DNA from: an uncultured Solirubrobacterales bacterium
GTDB lineage: Bacteria; Actinomycetota; Thermoleophilia; Solirubrobacterales; 70-9
Reading direction: 5' to 3'
Length of the DNA stretch: 64,000 nt
Assembly (NCBI GenBank): GCA_903939845.1
Contig: CAJAIJ010000018.1
Span: 62,001 to 126,000, forward strand
Numbering within the stretch: position 1 is the first letter of the stretch; each line of letters opens with the position of its first letter. A program made the position numbers and the translations under genes. The notes below the pieces were generated by a model, which was not told where the DNA came from, made no database searches, and saw only the letters and a program-made list of their open reading frames with translations. Positions 43,131 through 52,306 of the stretch are shown here, piece by piece.

Positions 43131-44452
43131 TCAGGGCGGCCGCACGTAACCGGGAGCTCGTAGCTCTGCTGCCGGTGGCCGTTCTGGTCACGATCGGCTT
43201 CGCAGCCGTCTTCGCCCAGAGCGAGGACCGCCTCTCCGACCTCAGCCTGTCTTACGGGCTCTACTTCCTCGCGATCTGCCTGCTGGCCCACATCTTCATT
43301 CGGGTCAGGCTGCCCGACGCCGATCCGTTTCTCTTCCCGCTGATGGCGCTCCTGACGGCGATCGGCCTGATCATGATCTATCGGCTCGACTCGGAGCTGG
43401 CCCGCGATCTGGCCCGCGATCAGGCCAACTGGTTCGTGGTGGGGCTGGCCTTCTTTGCGGCCGTGATCACCTTCCTGCGCGATTACTCCGCTCTCGAGCG
43501 TTACAAGTACACGATCGCCCTGGTCGGGATCGCGCTGTTGCTCGCCCCCCGGCTCCCGTTGATCGGGGAGCAGGTCAACGGGGCCTGGCTCGGGGTCCGG
43601 ATCGGCCCGATCGGGTTCCAGCCCGCCGAGTTGGCCAAGATCGCGATCATCGTCTTCCTTGCCGGCTACCTCTGGGAGACGAGGGAACTACTGATAGTCA
43701 AGGCCCGCCGGATCCTCGGCCTGACTCTGCCCCCCCTCAAATACCTGGGACCGCTCCTCCTGGTCTGGGGCGTCTCGATGTTCATGCTCGTCTTCATCCG
43801 GGACCTCGGCAGCTCGCTGATGTTCTTCGCGGCCTTCCTCGCCCTGCTGTACGTCGCGACCGGCAGGCTCTCCTTCGTCGTGGTCGGGGTGGCGATGTTC
43901 TTCCTCGGCGCCTGGTTCTTCTACAACACGGTCGGCCACGTGACCGACAGAGTCGACATCTGGCTCGACCCCTGGTCCGATCCCGGGGGAGCCGGCTATC
44001 AGGTGCTGCAGTCCATGTTCGCCCAGGCTGACGGCGGGCTTTTCGGGGCCGGGTTCGCACAGTCCCTGTTCGTCATTCCCGGAACCAACGACGCCCTCGT
44101 TCCGGCCGCCCATACCGACCTCATCTACACGATGATCGTCTCCGAGACCGGCCTCGCCGGAGGCATCGCGGTGATCTCGATCTACCTCCTGTTTGCGGCG
44201 AGGGGCTTCAAGACGGCGATACTGGCCGAGGACGGCTTCTCGAAGCTCCTGGCGACCGGACTGACCGCCGTCTTCGCCTTCCAGGCCTTCGTGATCATCG
44301 GCGGCGTGACGAGGGTGATCCCGCTGACCGGGGTAACCCTGCCCCTGGTTTCCTACGGGGGAAGCTCGATCGTCGCCAACTTCATCCTCCTCGCGCTCCT
44401 CCTGCTGGTGTCGGATCGGGCCAGAAGGAGAGCGAGGGAGGTGGCCCCGTGA
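43127..44452 (+). CDS. rodA: SEDS peptidoglycan glycosyltransferase RodA/FtsW
   Basis: 441 residues with about twelve membrane helices. SEDS-family motifs are present: NGAWLGVRIGPIGFQPAELAKIAIIVFLA, LVFIRDLGSSLMFF, AHTDLIYTMIVSETG and GVTLPLVSYGGSS near the end. It polymerises lipid II into glycan strands with the class B penicillin-binding protein encoded immediately downstream. It is joined to both neighbours by GTGA overlaps. Confidence 0.94.
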   Translation: MIRAAARNRELVALLPVAVLVTIGFAAVFAQSEDRLSDLSLSYGLYFLAICLLAHIFIRVRLPDADPFLFPLMALLTAIGLIMIYRLDSELARDLARDQANWFVVGLAFFAAVITFLRDYSALERYKYTIALVGIALLLAPRLPLIGEQVNGAWLGVRIGPIGFQPAELAKIAIIVFLAGYLWETRELLIVKARRILGLTLPPLKYLGPLLLVWGVSMFMLVFIRDLGSSLMFFAAFLALLYVATGRLSFVVVGVAMFFLGAWFFYNTVGHVTDRVDIWLDPWSDPGGAGYQVLQSMFAQADGGLFGAGFAQSLFVIPGTNDALVPAAHTDLIYTMIVSETGLAGGIAVISIYLLFAARGFKTAILAEDGFSKLLATGLTAVFAFQAFVIIGGVTRVIPLTGVTLPLVSYGGSSIVANFILLALLLLVSDRARRRAREVAP

Positions 44453-45888
44453 ACGATCGGATCTCCCGCCTCTTCGGTGTGATCACCGTCCTGTTCGTCA
44501 TCCTTGCCGGCTTCACCGCCTGGTGGACCGTGGTCAGGGCCGAGGAGCTTCGCGGAGAGCAGGCGAACAAGCGACCGCTGTTCGAGGCCCAGAAGGTCAA
44601 GAGGGGAACCATCCGGACTTCGGACGGGACCGTCATCGCGGTTTCGAACCCGGTAGGCAGGGGCGAGTCGAGGCGGTTCGTCCGCGACTACCCGCTCGGC
44701 GGGCTCTTCGGCCACCCGATCGGATACAGCTTCGCCGAGCAGGGCAATTCGGAATTCGAGCGGTACCACAACGAGACCCTCACCGGGGAAGACTCCGAGG
44801 TCGACTCCCTGATCGACCAGCTGACCGGGGCCACGCCGGTCGGCAAGTCGATCACGACCGCCCTCGACGCCGACGCCCAGCAGACGGCCTTCGACCTCCT
44901 GGCCGGGCAGGGGGGATCGGTGGTCGCGATCGAACCCGATACCGGCAAGGTCCGTGTTGCGGCGAGCCTGCCGACCTACGATCCGAATCTCGTTCCGGAG
45001 AGCCTGCCCGAACTCAATGGCGACTCCTCGGCTCCCCTGCTCGATCGGGCGACACAGGGCCAGTATCCGCCCGGTTCGACCTTCAAGGTCGTCACTGCGG
45101 CGGCGGCCCTCGACAGCGGGGCGATCGACTCCACCACCCTGATCGACTCCCCCTCGACCCTGACCATCCAGGGTCAGCCCCTTTCGAACTTCGGCGGAGC
45201 GTCGTTCGGCCAGATCGACGTCCAGACGGCACTCACCAACTCGGCAAACACCTTCTTCGCCACCCTCGGCGAGACGGTCGGTTCCGACACGATGTTCGAG
45301 TACATGGACAGGTTCGGGTTCAACGCAAAGCCCAGGATCGACCTGCCGAGGGACGAGCTCTCGGTCAGTGGTGTCTTCGAAGGAGGGTCACTCGTGGATT
45401 CGTCCGACGGCGTCGACGTGGCCAGGATCGCGATCGGGCAGGAGAGGCTGTTGGTGACGCCTCTCCAGATGGCCGAAGTCGCTGCTGCCGTGGCCAATGA
45501 CGGTGTGTTGATCGAGCCCCGGATCTGGACGACCGTTCGCGATGCCGACGGACGGGTGACGGCGAGGATGGAGCCGGAGCGCCAGTCCGAGGTCATGAGT
45601 GCGGCGACCGCGGGCGAGCTGACTGAGGCGATGACGGATGTCGTCTCGGAAGGGACCGGCACCGCCGCCGCCCTCTCGGGAATCGACGTTGCCGGAAAGA
45701 CCGGCACCGCAGAGGTGCCGGGAAGGGCCGAGTGTGAAGGCCTTCCCAATCAGGCCTGGTTCATCGGGTTCGCGCCGGCCGACGACCCCGAGATTGCGGT
45801 CGCGGCGACGGTGGAGTGCACAACCGGTACCGGCGGTAGCGTTGCGGCACCGATAGCGGCCGGCGTGATGCAGGCTCTTACCGATTGA
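44449..45888 (+). CDS. pbpA: Class B penicillin-binding protein PbpA
   Basis: 479 residues with one N-terminal span and a short dimerisation domain, then a transpeptidase domain with S210-T-F-K213 (SxxK), S265-A-N (SxN) and K417-T-G-T (KTG). It crosslinks peptidoglycan with the SEDS partner RodA and is the beta-lactam target of this pair. It is one of the conserved genes between pstP and pknB in actinobacterial loci. Confidence 0.95.
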   Translation: MNDRISRLFGVITVLFVILAGFTAWWTVVRAEELRGEQANKRPLFEAQKVKRGTIRTSDGTVIAVSNPVGRGESRRFVRDYPLGGLFGHPIGYSFAEQGNSEFERYHNETLTGEDSEVDSLIDQLTGATPVGKSITTALDADAQQTAFDLLAGQGGSVVAIEPDTGKVRVAASLPTYDPNLVPESLPELNGDSSAPLLDRATQGQYPPGSTFKVVTAAAALDSGAIDSTTLIDSPSTLTIQGQPLSNFGGASFGQIDVQTALTNSANTFFATLGETVGSDTMFEYMDRFGFNAKPRIDLPRDELSVSGVFEGGSLVDSSDGVDVARIAIGQERLLVTPLQMAEVAAAVANDGVLIEPRIWTTVRDADGRVTARMEPERQSEVMSAATAGELTEAMTDVVSEGTGTAAALSGIDVAGKTGTAEVPGRAECEGLPNQAWFIGFAPADDPEIAVAATVECTTGTGGSVAAPIAAGVMQALTD

Positions 45889-45934
45889 CGACAGGCATTG
45901 GACGAGGCGGAAGATCGATGATTCGAGGACGGGG

Positions 45935-47695
45935 ATGAGGATCAAGGAGGGCGATCTCCTCGACGACAGGTACAGGATCCTGTCGCCGATCGGCTCTGGC
46001 GGGATGGCCGAAGTCTGGCTTGCCGAGGATCTCGAGCTCTCACGCCACGTGGCGCTGAAAGTCCTGCACGGACACTTCGCCGGTGACCCGCAGTTCATCG
46101 ATCGCTTCCGCAGGGAGGCCGAGTCGGCCGCAGCCCTGCAGCACAACAACATCGTCCCCATCTTCGACCGTGGGCAGGTCGACGACACCTATTACATAGC
46201 GATGGCCTGGATCCGCGGCCGAACGCTCAGGGAACTGATCAATCAGGGCCTCACGGTCGACCAGTCGGTCGACATCGTCCGGCAGATCCTCGAGGGAGCC
46301 GGGTTCGCCCACGCACACGGCGTGGTCCACCGTGACTTCAAGCCTCTGAACGTGATCGTCGAGGACTCCGGCAAGGCGGTCGTCACCGACTTCGGGATAG
46401 CCAGGGCCGGCGCTCCCGATCTGACCGAAGCCGGGATGGTGGTCGGAACGGCCGCATACCTCTCCCCCGAGCAGGCCGAAGGACTCGACGTGGGCCCCCG
46501 CTCCGACCTGTATTCGATCGGAGTGATCCTCTACGAGTGCCTGACCGGCAGGGTTCCGTTCGAGGGGGACAGCCCCGTGGCCATCGCCCTCAAGCAGATC
46601 TCCGAGCAGCCGATCCCTCCCAGCCACCTGAACCTGGAGGTATCCCCGGCCCTCGATGCCGTCGTGATGAAGGCCCTTCAGAGGGAACCGTCGATGCGGT
46701 TCAGGGACTCCGACGAGTTCATCGCGGCGCTCGATGCGGCGATGCTCGATCCGACCGGGGGCTCTCCGGCGCCCGAAAGGAAGAAGTGGCCGATGATCGT
46801 CGGAGCGATCGCGCTGGCCCTGCTCGCCCTTGTTGCCTGGGGGATGCTCCGGGACAACACGGTTCAGGTCCCGAACATCGTCGGTCTGACCCAGGACCGA
46901 GCCATCAACACGCTTTCCTCGAGCGGCTTCCAGGTCGACACCGTGAAACGCATCAAGTCACAGGCCCCGCCGAATCAGGTCGTCTCCCAGGATCCGCGGG
47001 GGGAGTCGTCCCGGGACTGTGCGATCTTCGGCTACTTCTGTTCGAACCCCGAGATCGACATCGAGGTCAGCGGCGGCCCCGGTCAGGTCGAGGTCCCGGA
47101 TGTCGCCGGCCTCCCACGGAGTGAGGCTCAGGACCGGCTCGAGGCAGAGGGACTCGAGGTGGACGTGACGCAAAGCCCTTCCTCCGACTATCCGAAAGGC
47201 CAGGCGACCGGAACCGACCCGCCGGCCGGTGAACGGGTCCGACTCGGCTCCCGGGTCACCCTGACCGTTTCGTCCGGCCCTTCACAGGTGGTCGTGCCAC
47301 CGGTCGTCGGCTTGACCTCGGAGGCCGCCAGACAGCAGCTGTCGGCACTCGGACTCGAGATCTCGGTGACCGAGGAGGCAAGCGACCGGCCGACCGGGGA
47401 GGTCACGGCCCAGTCCCCTGATGCCGGCACCGAGGTCGATCCCGGGAGCACGGTCGAGGTAACGGTCTCGTCGGGTCCCGACGTGACGGAGGTGACCGTC
47501 CCGAACGTGGTCGGACAGATTCGAAGTGACGGCGTCTCGGCGATCCGGGGGGCCGACCTGATCGCGACCGTGGTCGAGGAACCGACCACGATCCTTCCCC
47601 AGGATGGACGGGTCATCGATCAATCGCCCGGGGGCGGGGAGAAGGTGTCCCCGCGAACCACCATCACCCTCACCGTGGGGGTCTACTCACCGTGA
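45935..47695 (+). CDS. pknB: PASTA-domain Ser/Thr kinase PknB
   Basis: 586 residues. The kinase has IGSGGMAEVWLA, HRDFKPLNV (His132, Asp134; Phe for the usual Leu), TDFGIARAG and GTAAYLSPEQAEG with activation-loop threonine. One span at about 284-304 leads to four extracellular PASTA repeats (about 308-375, 376-445, 446-513 and 514-586), which sense muropeptides or lipid II. The first PASTA repeat contains an extra loop with two Cys. It ends in a GTGA overlap with a ddl gene. Confidence 0.95.
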   Translation: MRIKEGDLLDDRYRILSPIGSGGMAEVWLAEDLELSRHVALKVLHGHFAGDPQFIDRFRREAESAAALQHNNIVPIFDRGQVDDTYYIAMAWIRGRTLRELINQGLTVDQSVDIVRQILEGAGFAHAHGVVHRDFKPLNVIVEDSGKAVVTDFGIARAGAPDLTEAGMVVGTAAYLSPEQAEGLDVGPRSDLYSIGVILYECLTGRVPFEGDSPVAIALKQISEQPIPPSHLNLEVSPALDAVVMKALQREPSMRFRDSDEFIAALDAAMLDPTGGSPAPERKKWPMIVGAIALALLALVAWGMLRDNTVQVPNIVGLTQDRAINTLSSSGFQVDTVKRIKSQAPPNQVVSQDPRGESSRDCAIFGYFCSNPEIDIEVSGGPGQVEVPDVAGLPRSEAQDRLEAEGLEVDVTQSPSSDYPKGQATGTDPPAGERVRLGSRVTLTVSSGPSQVVVPPVVGLTSEAARQQLSALGLEISVTEEASDRPTGEVTAQSPDAGTEVDPGSTVEVTVSSGPDVTEVTVPNVVGQIRSDGVSAIRGADLIATVVEEPTTILPQDGRVIDQSPGGGEKVSPRTTITLTVGVYSP

Positions 47696-48678
47696 CCGAT
47701 CCCATTCGTCCGGCGGTGGCCGTGCTCGAGGGCGGCAGGTCCAGCGAGCACGAGATCTCTTTGCTCTCCGGCAAAGCCGTCGCTGCCGGTCTGGATGCAG
47801 CCGGTTTCAGGGTCACCGAGATCACCGTCGGGAGAGATGGCCGATGGAACGGGCCGGATGGCCCGGTTTCCCTCCTGCCGGGCGGCGGGATCGATCAGGT
47901 GGACGTCGTCTTTCCGGTCCTGCACGGGCCGTTCGGGGAGGACGGTTCGGTTCAGGGAGCGCTGGAGACGGTCGGGGTCCCCTATGTCGGCTCCGATGTG
48001 CTGGCCTCGGCAGTCTGCATGGACAAGCTGACCCTGAAGAGGCTCTGCCGGAGTCAGGGCATGGACCAGGTCGGCTTCGTCGAGGTCGGAACCGAGGACT
48101 GGGTGGCGCAGGCCCTGGCGCTCGAGGGCCCGCTCTGGGTGAAGCCGTCGAGGCTCGGGTCGAGCGTTGGGATCACCAGGGTCGAGGGCGGGGAGAAGGA
48201 GCTTCTCGATGCAGTTGCCGAGGCCGAGGCACACGACCCTCGCGTGATCGTCGAGGCCAACAGCGGGGGACGGGAGATCGAGGTCTCGGTTCTCGGCAAC
48301 CGGGCACCCGAAGTCTCGGTTCCGGGCGAGATCGTCATCGATGCCGAGTGGTACGACTTCGATTCCAAGTACAGCGAAGGAGCGATGAGGCTCGAGGTGC
48401 CGGCTGCACTCGAACCCGAGGTCGAGCGGAGACTCAGGGCGTTGGCGATCGAGGTCTTCGCACTCGCCGGCTGCTCCGGGATGGCGAGGTGCGACTTCTT
48501 CGTCGAGTCGGATGGTCGGGTCCTGCTCAACGAGGTGAACACGATCCCGGGCTTCACCGACATGTCGGTCTATGCCCGGCTCTGGGAGGCATCGGGACTG
48601 GCATACCCCGATCTGCTGACCCGTTTGGTCGAGTTGGCGATGGATCGCGCTCGCGAGGCCGGGACCCACTCCTTCTAG
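47692..48678 (+). CDS. ddl: D-alanine-D-alanine ligase (second, in the PknB operon)
   Basis: 328 residues with the canonical EGGRSSEHEISLLSG, VLHGPFGEDGSVQGALE, YVGSDVLASAVCMDK, WVKPSRLGSSVGIT, the omega-loop WYDFDSKYSEG, CDFFVESDG and NEVNTIPGFTDMS motifs of Ddl. It makes the D-Ala-D-Ala dipeptide of peptidoglycan. Its GTG start overlaps the pknB stop, so it appears translationally coupled to the kinase. This is the more typical of the two Ddls here. Confidence 0.94.
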   Translation: MTDPIRPAVAVLEGGRSSEHEISLLSGKAVAAGLDAAGFRVTEITVGRDGRWNGPDGPVSLLPGGGIDQVDVVFPVLHGPFGEDGSVQGALETVGVPYVGSDVLASAVCMDKLTLKRLCRSQGMDQVGFVEVGTEDWVAQALALEGPLWVKPSRLGSSVGITRVEGGEKELLDAVAEAEAHDPRVIVEANSGGREIEVSVLGNRAPEVSVPGEIVIDAEWYDFDSKYSEGAMRLEVPAALEPEVERRLRALAIEVFALAGCSGMARCDFFVESDGRVLLNEVNTIPGFTDMSVYARLWEASGLAYPDLLTRLVELAMDRAREAGTHSF

Positions 48679-48699
48679 GCCGGGACGGCCAGGTAGTTC

Positions 48700-50190
48700 T
48701 CAGCCGATGATCTTGACGTCCGAGATCGCGACGCCGTAGCCGTTGCCGGACTCGACCGGAGTCGTCGCCCAGAGCAGGAAGTACCGGTACGGCCGGGGGG
48801 CGACCAGTTCGATCCGTTGACTCTGGCTGACCGATGGCGAGCTGCCGATCGCATCCCAGCTCGAGACATCGTCCGGCCTGGGATCGTTGGAGGCGTAGAT
48901 CTCGAGCGACCAGCCAGGTGTCGGTGTGGTCAGGTCGATCGCCTTGGCAGTGACCGGTCGACCCGTGTCCAGTGCCAGGCCGACGCCAGACTTCAGGCCG
49001 AAGCTGTTGGTCTGGTAGGTCTCGCTCGTCCAGGCCGAAGTAGTCCGGTCACCGTCGATCGCCCGCGACACCTCCTCGGGGTGTTCGACCAGATCCCCTT
49101 CCGGGTCGAAATCCTCGACCGTCACGATCGGGATCGTCGATTCGGGCGCGCTGCCGTCCCCTCCCGGTGATGGCTCGTCACGCGCGATGACCCAGGCCGA
49201 GCCGGCCGCGATCACCAGCGCGATCAGCAGCATCAAGGCTGCTGGCCAGGGACTGGTCCTGGCAGTCGGCAGTTGTCGTGCCGGAGGAGGCACTGCGTCG
49301 AGGATCGAAGTCGCTTCGCTGCCGGTGCCGCCCTGGCGGATTGCCTCCACTTCGAGGGCGGCTCGCATCTCGTCCGCCATGTCGGAGACGTTCTGGTAGC
49401 GCTCCCCGGGTTCCTTCGCGGTAGCGCGATCGATCGTGCTGGCCGTCGCCGCCGAGACGTCGGGGCGAATCTTCTGGACGTCCGGGATCTCCTCCCCGAT
49501 GTGTTTCATCGCGACTCCGACCTGGCTGTCGGCCCGGAACGGAACGTCCCCGGTCAGCATCTCGAACAGCACGATCCCGAGGGAGTAGACGTCGGATCGC
49601 GGGTCGACCGGCTGACCCATCGCCTGTTCGGGGGCCACGTAGTCGGTCGTCCCGATCACCTTGCCCTCACCCGTCATGCCCTCTTCATCGAGCTGTCGGG
49701 AGATCCCGAAGTCGGTCAGCTTCGCCCGGCCGGTGGAATCGATCAGGACGTTCTGGGGCTTGACGTCTCTGTGGACCATCCCCCGGTCGTGGGCTACCTC
49801 GAGGGCCTGAGCGACTTCGATCGCGTAGGCCAGCGCCTCGGTGGCGTCAAGCGCCCCGATCCGACCGATCCTCTGCTTCAGCGTCTCGCCCTTGACGTAT
49901 TCGAAGACGATGTACGGTCGCCCCCCGTCCTCGCCGGCGTCGATCACGGCGACTACGTTCGGGTTCGAGAGCTTTGCGACGGCCCTTGCTTCCTGGTTGA
50001 ACCGCTCGAGCTGATCGGGGTCTCCGATCATCCCCTCGTGCATCAGTTTGACCGCCACCGCCCTGTCGAGCACCTCGTCCCGGGAGAGGAAGACGGTCGA
50101 CATCCCGCCACTGCCCAGCTTCGCCTCGAGCCGGTACCTGTTCGACAGGACCGTACCGATCATCTGGGCGCTGGCAGGAGGGTGAGTCAC
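48700..50190 (-). CDS. Ser/Thr protein kinase with discoidin-like extracellular domain
   Basis: 496 residues (ATG at 50190, or the ATG nine codons on). The kinase has LGSGGMSTVFLS, VAVKLMHE, HRDVKPQNVLID, TDFGISR and GTTDYVAPEQAMG. One span follows near residues 320-340. The extracellular part of about 140 residues (AIDGDRTTSAWTSETY, GVGLALDTGRPVTAKAIDL, SWDAIG and a closing KII strand) looks like an F5/8 type C (discoidin) domain, which binds sugars or surfaces. It converges on the ddl/pknB operon. Confidence 0.92.
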   Translation of the reverse strand: MTHPPASAQMIGTVLSNRYRLEAKLGSGGMSTVFLSRDEVLDRAVAVKLMHEGMIGDPDQLERFNQEARAVAKLSNPNVVAVIDAGEDGGRPYIVFEYVKGETLKQRIGRIGALDATEALAYAIEVAQALEVAHDRGMVHRDVKPQNVLIDSTGRAKLTDFGISRQLDEEGMTGEGKVIGTTDYVAPEQAMGQPVDPRSDVYSLGIVLFEMLTGDVPFRADSQVGVAMKHIGEEIPDVQKIRPDVSAATASTIDRATAKEPGERYQNVSDMADEMRAALEVEAIRQGGTGSEATSILDAVPPPARQLPTARTSPWPAALMLLIALVIAAGSAWVIARDEPSPGGDGSAPESTIPIVTVEDFDPEGDLVEHPEEVSRAIDGDRTTSAWTSETYQTNSFGLKSGVGLALDTGRPVTAKAIDLTTPTPGWSLEIYASNDPRPDDVSSWDAIGSSPSVSQSQRIELVAPRPYRYFLLWATTPVESGNGYGVAISDVKIIG

Positions 50191-50356
50191 CGGGCCGTCA
50201 CCCGATGCCGGTGTCTTGTTGCACCCCTGCGCATTCCCTTACCGAGTCCCGAAAACTTCAGCCATCGACCCTTGAGCCTACCCAGCGCGGCAGATCGCCC
50301 GGGGGTCCGGCCCGCTCCGAAACCGAACCTGCCGATGGAATGAGGCCGGAGATCGG

Positions 50357-51373
50357 TCAGGCACCGGTTCTCCGGACCGCTCGCGGGCCGTCGACGACGG
50401 TTCCGATTCGGCGAGAGCCCGGATGGTGAACTTCGATCACGGCGAGAGCGGCCTCTTCGTCGTCTGCCGGAACCACACAGCAGAAACCGCACCCCATGTT
50501 GAAGACCTCGTACATCTCGTCTTCGGGGACCGAGCCGAGCTCGGCGATCAGGGAGAAGACTGGCTGGGGTTCCAGTGGGTCGTCGATCTCATAGGTGACA
50601 TCGGCCTTCAGCCTGAGCAGGTTGTCGAGTCCGCCGGAGGTGATGTGGGCCAGACCGTGGACGGCCACCGGCGACTCGATCAGCTCGAGCACCGCCTTCA
50701 CGTAGATCGCGGTCGGCTCCAGCAGCACCTCGCCGAGAGGCCGCCCGAGGCGATCGTCATCCAGCGACAGTCCGTCGAGGGCCGAGCGCGCGAGCGTGTA
50801 GCCGTTGGAGTGGATTCCGGAGGACGGGATCCCGATGATCGTGTCGCCGGGGACTACCCCCGACCCGTCGATGACTGAGTCGAGCGCGACCGTCCCGAAG
50901 CAGGCACCGGCGATGTCGAAACCCTTGACCAGGTCGCCGATCTGAGCGAGCTCCCCGCCCGGTATCTCGATCCCGGCAAGCTCGGCGCCCCGGGCAAGGC
51001 CGACACCGATCTGCTCGCACTGGTCTGGATCGGCGGTCTCGACGGCCAGGTAGTCGAGCATGGCCAGCGGTTCGGCACCGACGCAGATGATGTCGTTGAC
51101 GTTCATCGCGATGCAGTCGATGCCGACCGTGTCGTAGCGGTTCATCTGCTCGGCTACGAGCAGCTTGGTGCCGACGCCGTCGGTCGAGAGGGCGATGCCG
51201 GTGGTGCCGTCGAGGGCGATCACCGCCGCGTAGTGGCCCTTCAGGTCGACCTGCCGGGAAGGGCGTCCGAGGTCGGCCCTGGAGAGCGCGGCCACGAGGC
51301 GGGCAACCGCGACGTCGGCCGTGCTCTGGCTTACTCCGGCCCTCCCATAGGCGTCCTCCGCACCGTCGCTCAT
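50357..51373 (-). CDS. purM: Phosphoribosylformylglycinamidine cyclo-ligase
   Basis: 338 residues with the PurM/AIR-synthase pattern: YGRAGVSQSTADVAV, STDGVGTKLLVA, VGIDCIAMNVNDIICVGAEPLAMLDYLA, GELAQIGDLVKGFDIAG, SGIHSNGYTLAR, HITSGGLDNLLR and VFNMGCGFCCVV. It makes AIR in purine synthesis. It overlaps the uppP stop by 4 bases (ATGA), an unusual partner. The 166 bases between it and the kinase hold nothing I can name. Confidence 0.95.
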   Translation of the reverse strand: MSDGAEDAYGRAGVSQSTADVAVARLVAALSRADLGRPSRQVDLKGHYAAVIALDGTTGIALSTDGVGTKLLVAEQMNRYDTVGIDCIAMNVNDIICVGAEPLAMLDYLAVETADPDQCEQIGVGLARGAELAGIEIPGGELAQIGDLVKGFDIAGACFGTVALDSVIDGSGVVPGDTIIGIPSSGIHSNGYTLARSALDGLSLDDDRLGRPLGEVLLEPTAIYVKAVLELIESPVAVHGLAHITSGGLDNLLRLKADVTYEIDDPLEPQPVFSLIAELGSVPEDEMYEVFNMGCGFCCVVPADDEEAALAVIEVHHPGSRRIGTVVDGPRAVRRTGA

Positions 51374-52302
51374 TGAGTCGGGTCTCCGGACGGAGAGGCA
51401 GGCTGGGCGGGACGGCTCGAGGCGGAATCCATCGCGACCGATTCAACAACATCGGACCGGCGGTTGGCAGACGGCCCGAGGCGCGCGATGATCAGGGCGG
51501 CGAGCGCGATCCGGTAGGCCGACCACGGCCAGAGCGGACGGTCGCGTTCGACCTGTGCGATCAGGCGACTGAAGGCCGCGGTCGAAATGAAGGAAGTCGC
51601 CAACCCGAGTCCGAGCCACCGGACCTGGCGCCGGTCCACTCCCCGGCGGGCGAGGCGGGTTGCCTTCAACAGGCTGGCGCCGGCGATCACCGGCAGGGCG
51701 ACGGTCCGGGAGAGGACGTTCGACTGCTCGCGGGTGAAGCCCCGAGAGCGCGCCGCGGTGAGGGTGGCACCGTTCCTCGAGACTCCCGGCATCAGGGCGG
51801 CGGCCTGGGCGACACCGAGTGCGAGGCCGTCGATCGGGCCGGCCTCGCCCTCTCCCCGCTGCTGCGGTCGGAGGTCGGCCAATGCCATCAGGATCGCGCC
51901 GGCCGCGAGGCCTGCCGCTGTCGTGACCGGTCCTCCCAGACGATTCTCGATCTCGTCCTCGAGCAGGTAGCCGACCAGGGCCGGCGGAATGAAGGAGAGG
52001 GCGATGACCGTGATCCGCCTGGCGTCGAGGTCGGCCAGTCCCTGACGGAGCTCCTTCCGTCGCACCAGGACCATTGCGAGCGCGGTACCTGCGTGGAGTG
52101 CCACCTCGAAGCTCTTCAGGAGTTCGGGGTCCAGCCCGTCCCGATCCCACCCTGCGATCCGGGGGATCATCGCCAGGTGGGCCGAGCTCGATACGGGCAG
52201 CAGCTCGGTCGGCCCCTGGATCAGGCCGAGGATTACTGCCTGTCCTGTGTCAGAAGGCCGAAAGATGAGGGGTCTGATCCTATTCGCGACTAGACTTGGC
52301 AC
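51370..52302 (-). CDS. uppP: Undecaprenyl-diphosphatase UppP (BacA)
   Basis: About 310 residues from the GTG at 52302 (an ATG at 52329 is possible). Motifs of UppP are present: ILGLIQGPTELLPVSSSAHL near the N-terminus and LMPGVSRNGATLTAARSRGF, with eight or so membrane helices. It recycles undecaprenyl pyrophosphate for peptidoglycan and for the polysaccharide genes to its right; homologues confer bacitracin resistance. The C-terminal tail of about 30 residues is Ser/Pro-rich. The start is only a few bases from the divergent capD-like start. Confidence 0.92.
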   Translation of the reverse strand: MPSLVANRIRPLIFRPSDTGQAVILGLIQGPTELLPVSSSAHLAMIPRIAGWDRDGLDPELLKSFEVALHAGTALAMVLVRRKELRQGLADLDARRITVIALSFIPPALVGYLLEDEIENRLGGPVTTAAGLAAGAILMALADLRPQQRGEGEAGPIDGLALGVAQAAALMPGVSRNGATLTAARSRGFTREQSNVLSRTVALPVIAGASLLKATRLARRGVDRRQVRWLGLGLATSFISTAAFSRLIAQVERDRPLWPWSAYRIALAALIIARLGPSANRRSDVVESVAMDSASSRPAQPASPSGDPTQ

Positions 52303-52306
52303 GCTG

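Noticed and set aside
46940-46952. Second parS half-site (CGTGAAAC) inside pknB
   Set aside because: Only one arm matches. The other half has several mismatches, and it lies 20 kb from the main site inside a conserved coding region.
50191-50356. Small open frames between the discoidin kinase and purM
   Set aside because: They are Arg/Pro-rich shadow frames without ribosome-binding sites or similarity to known proteins.
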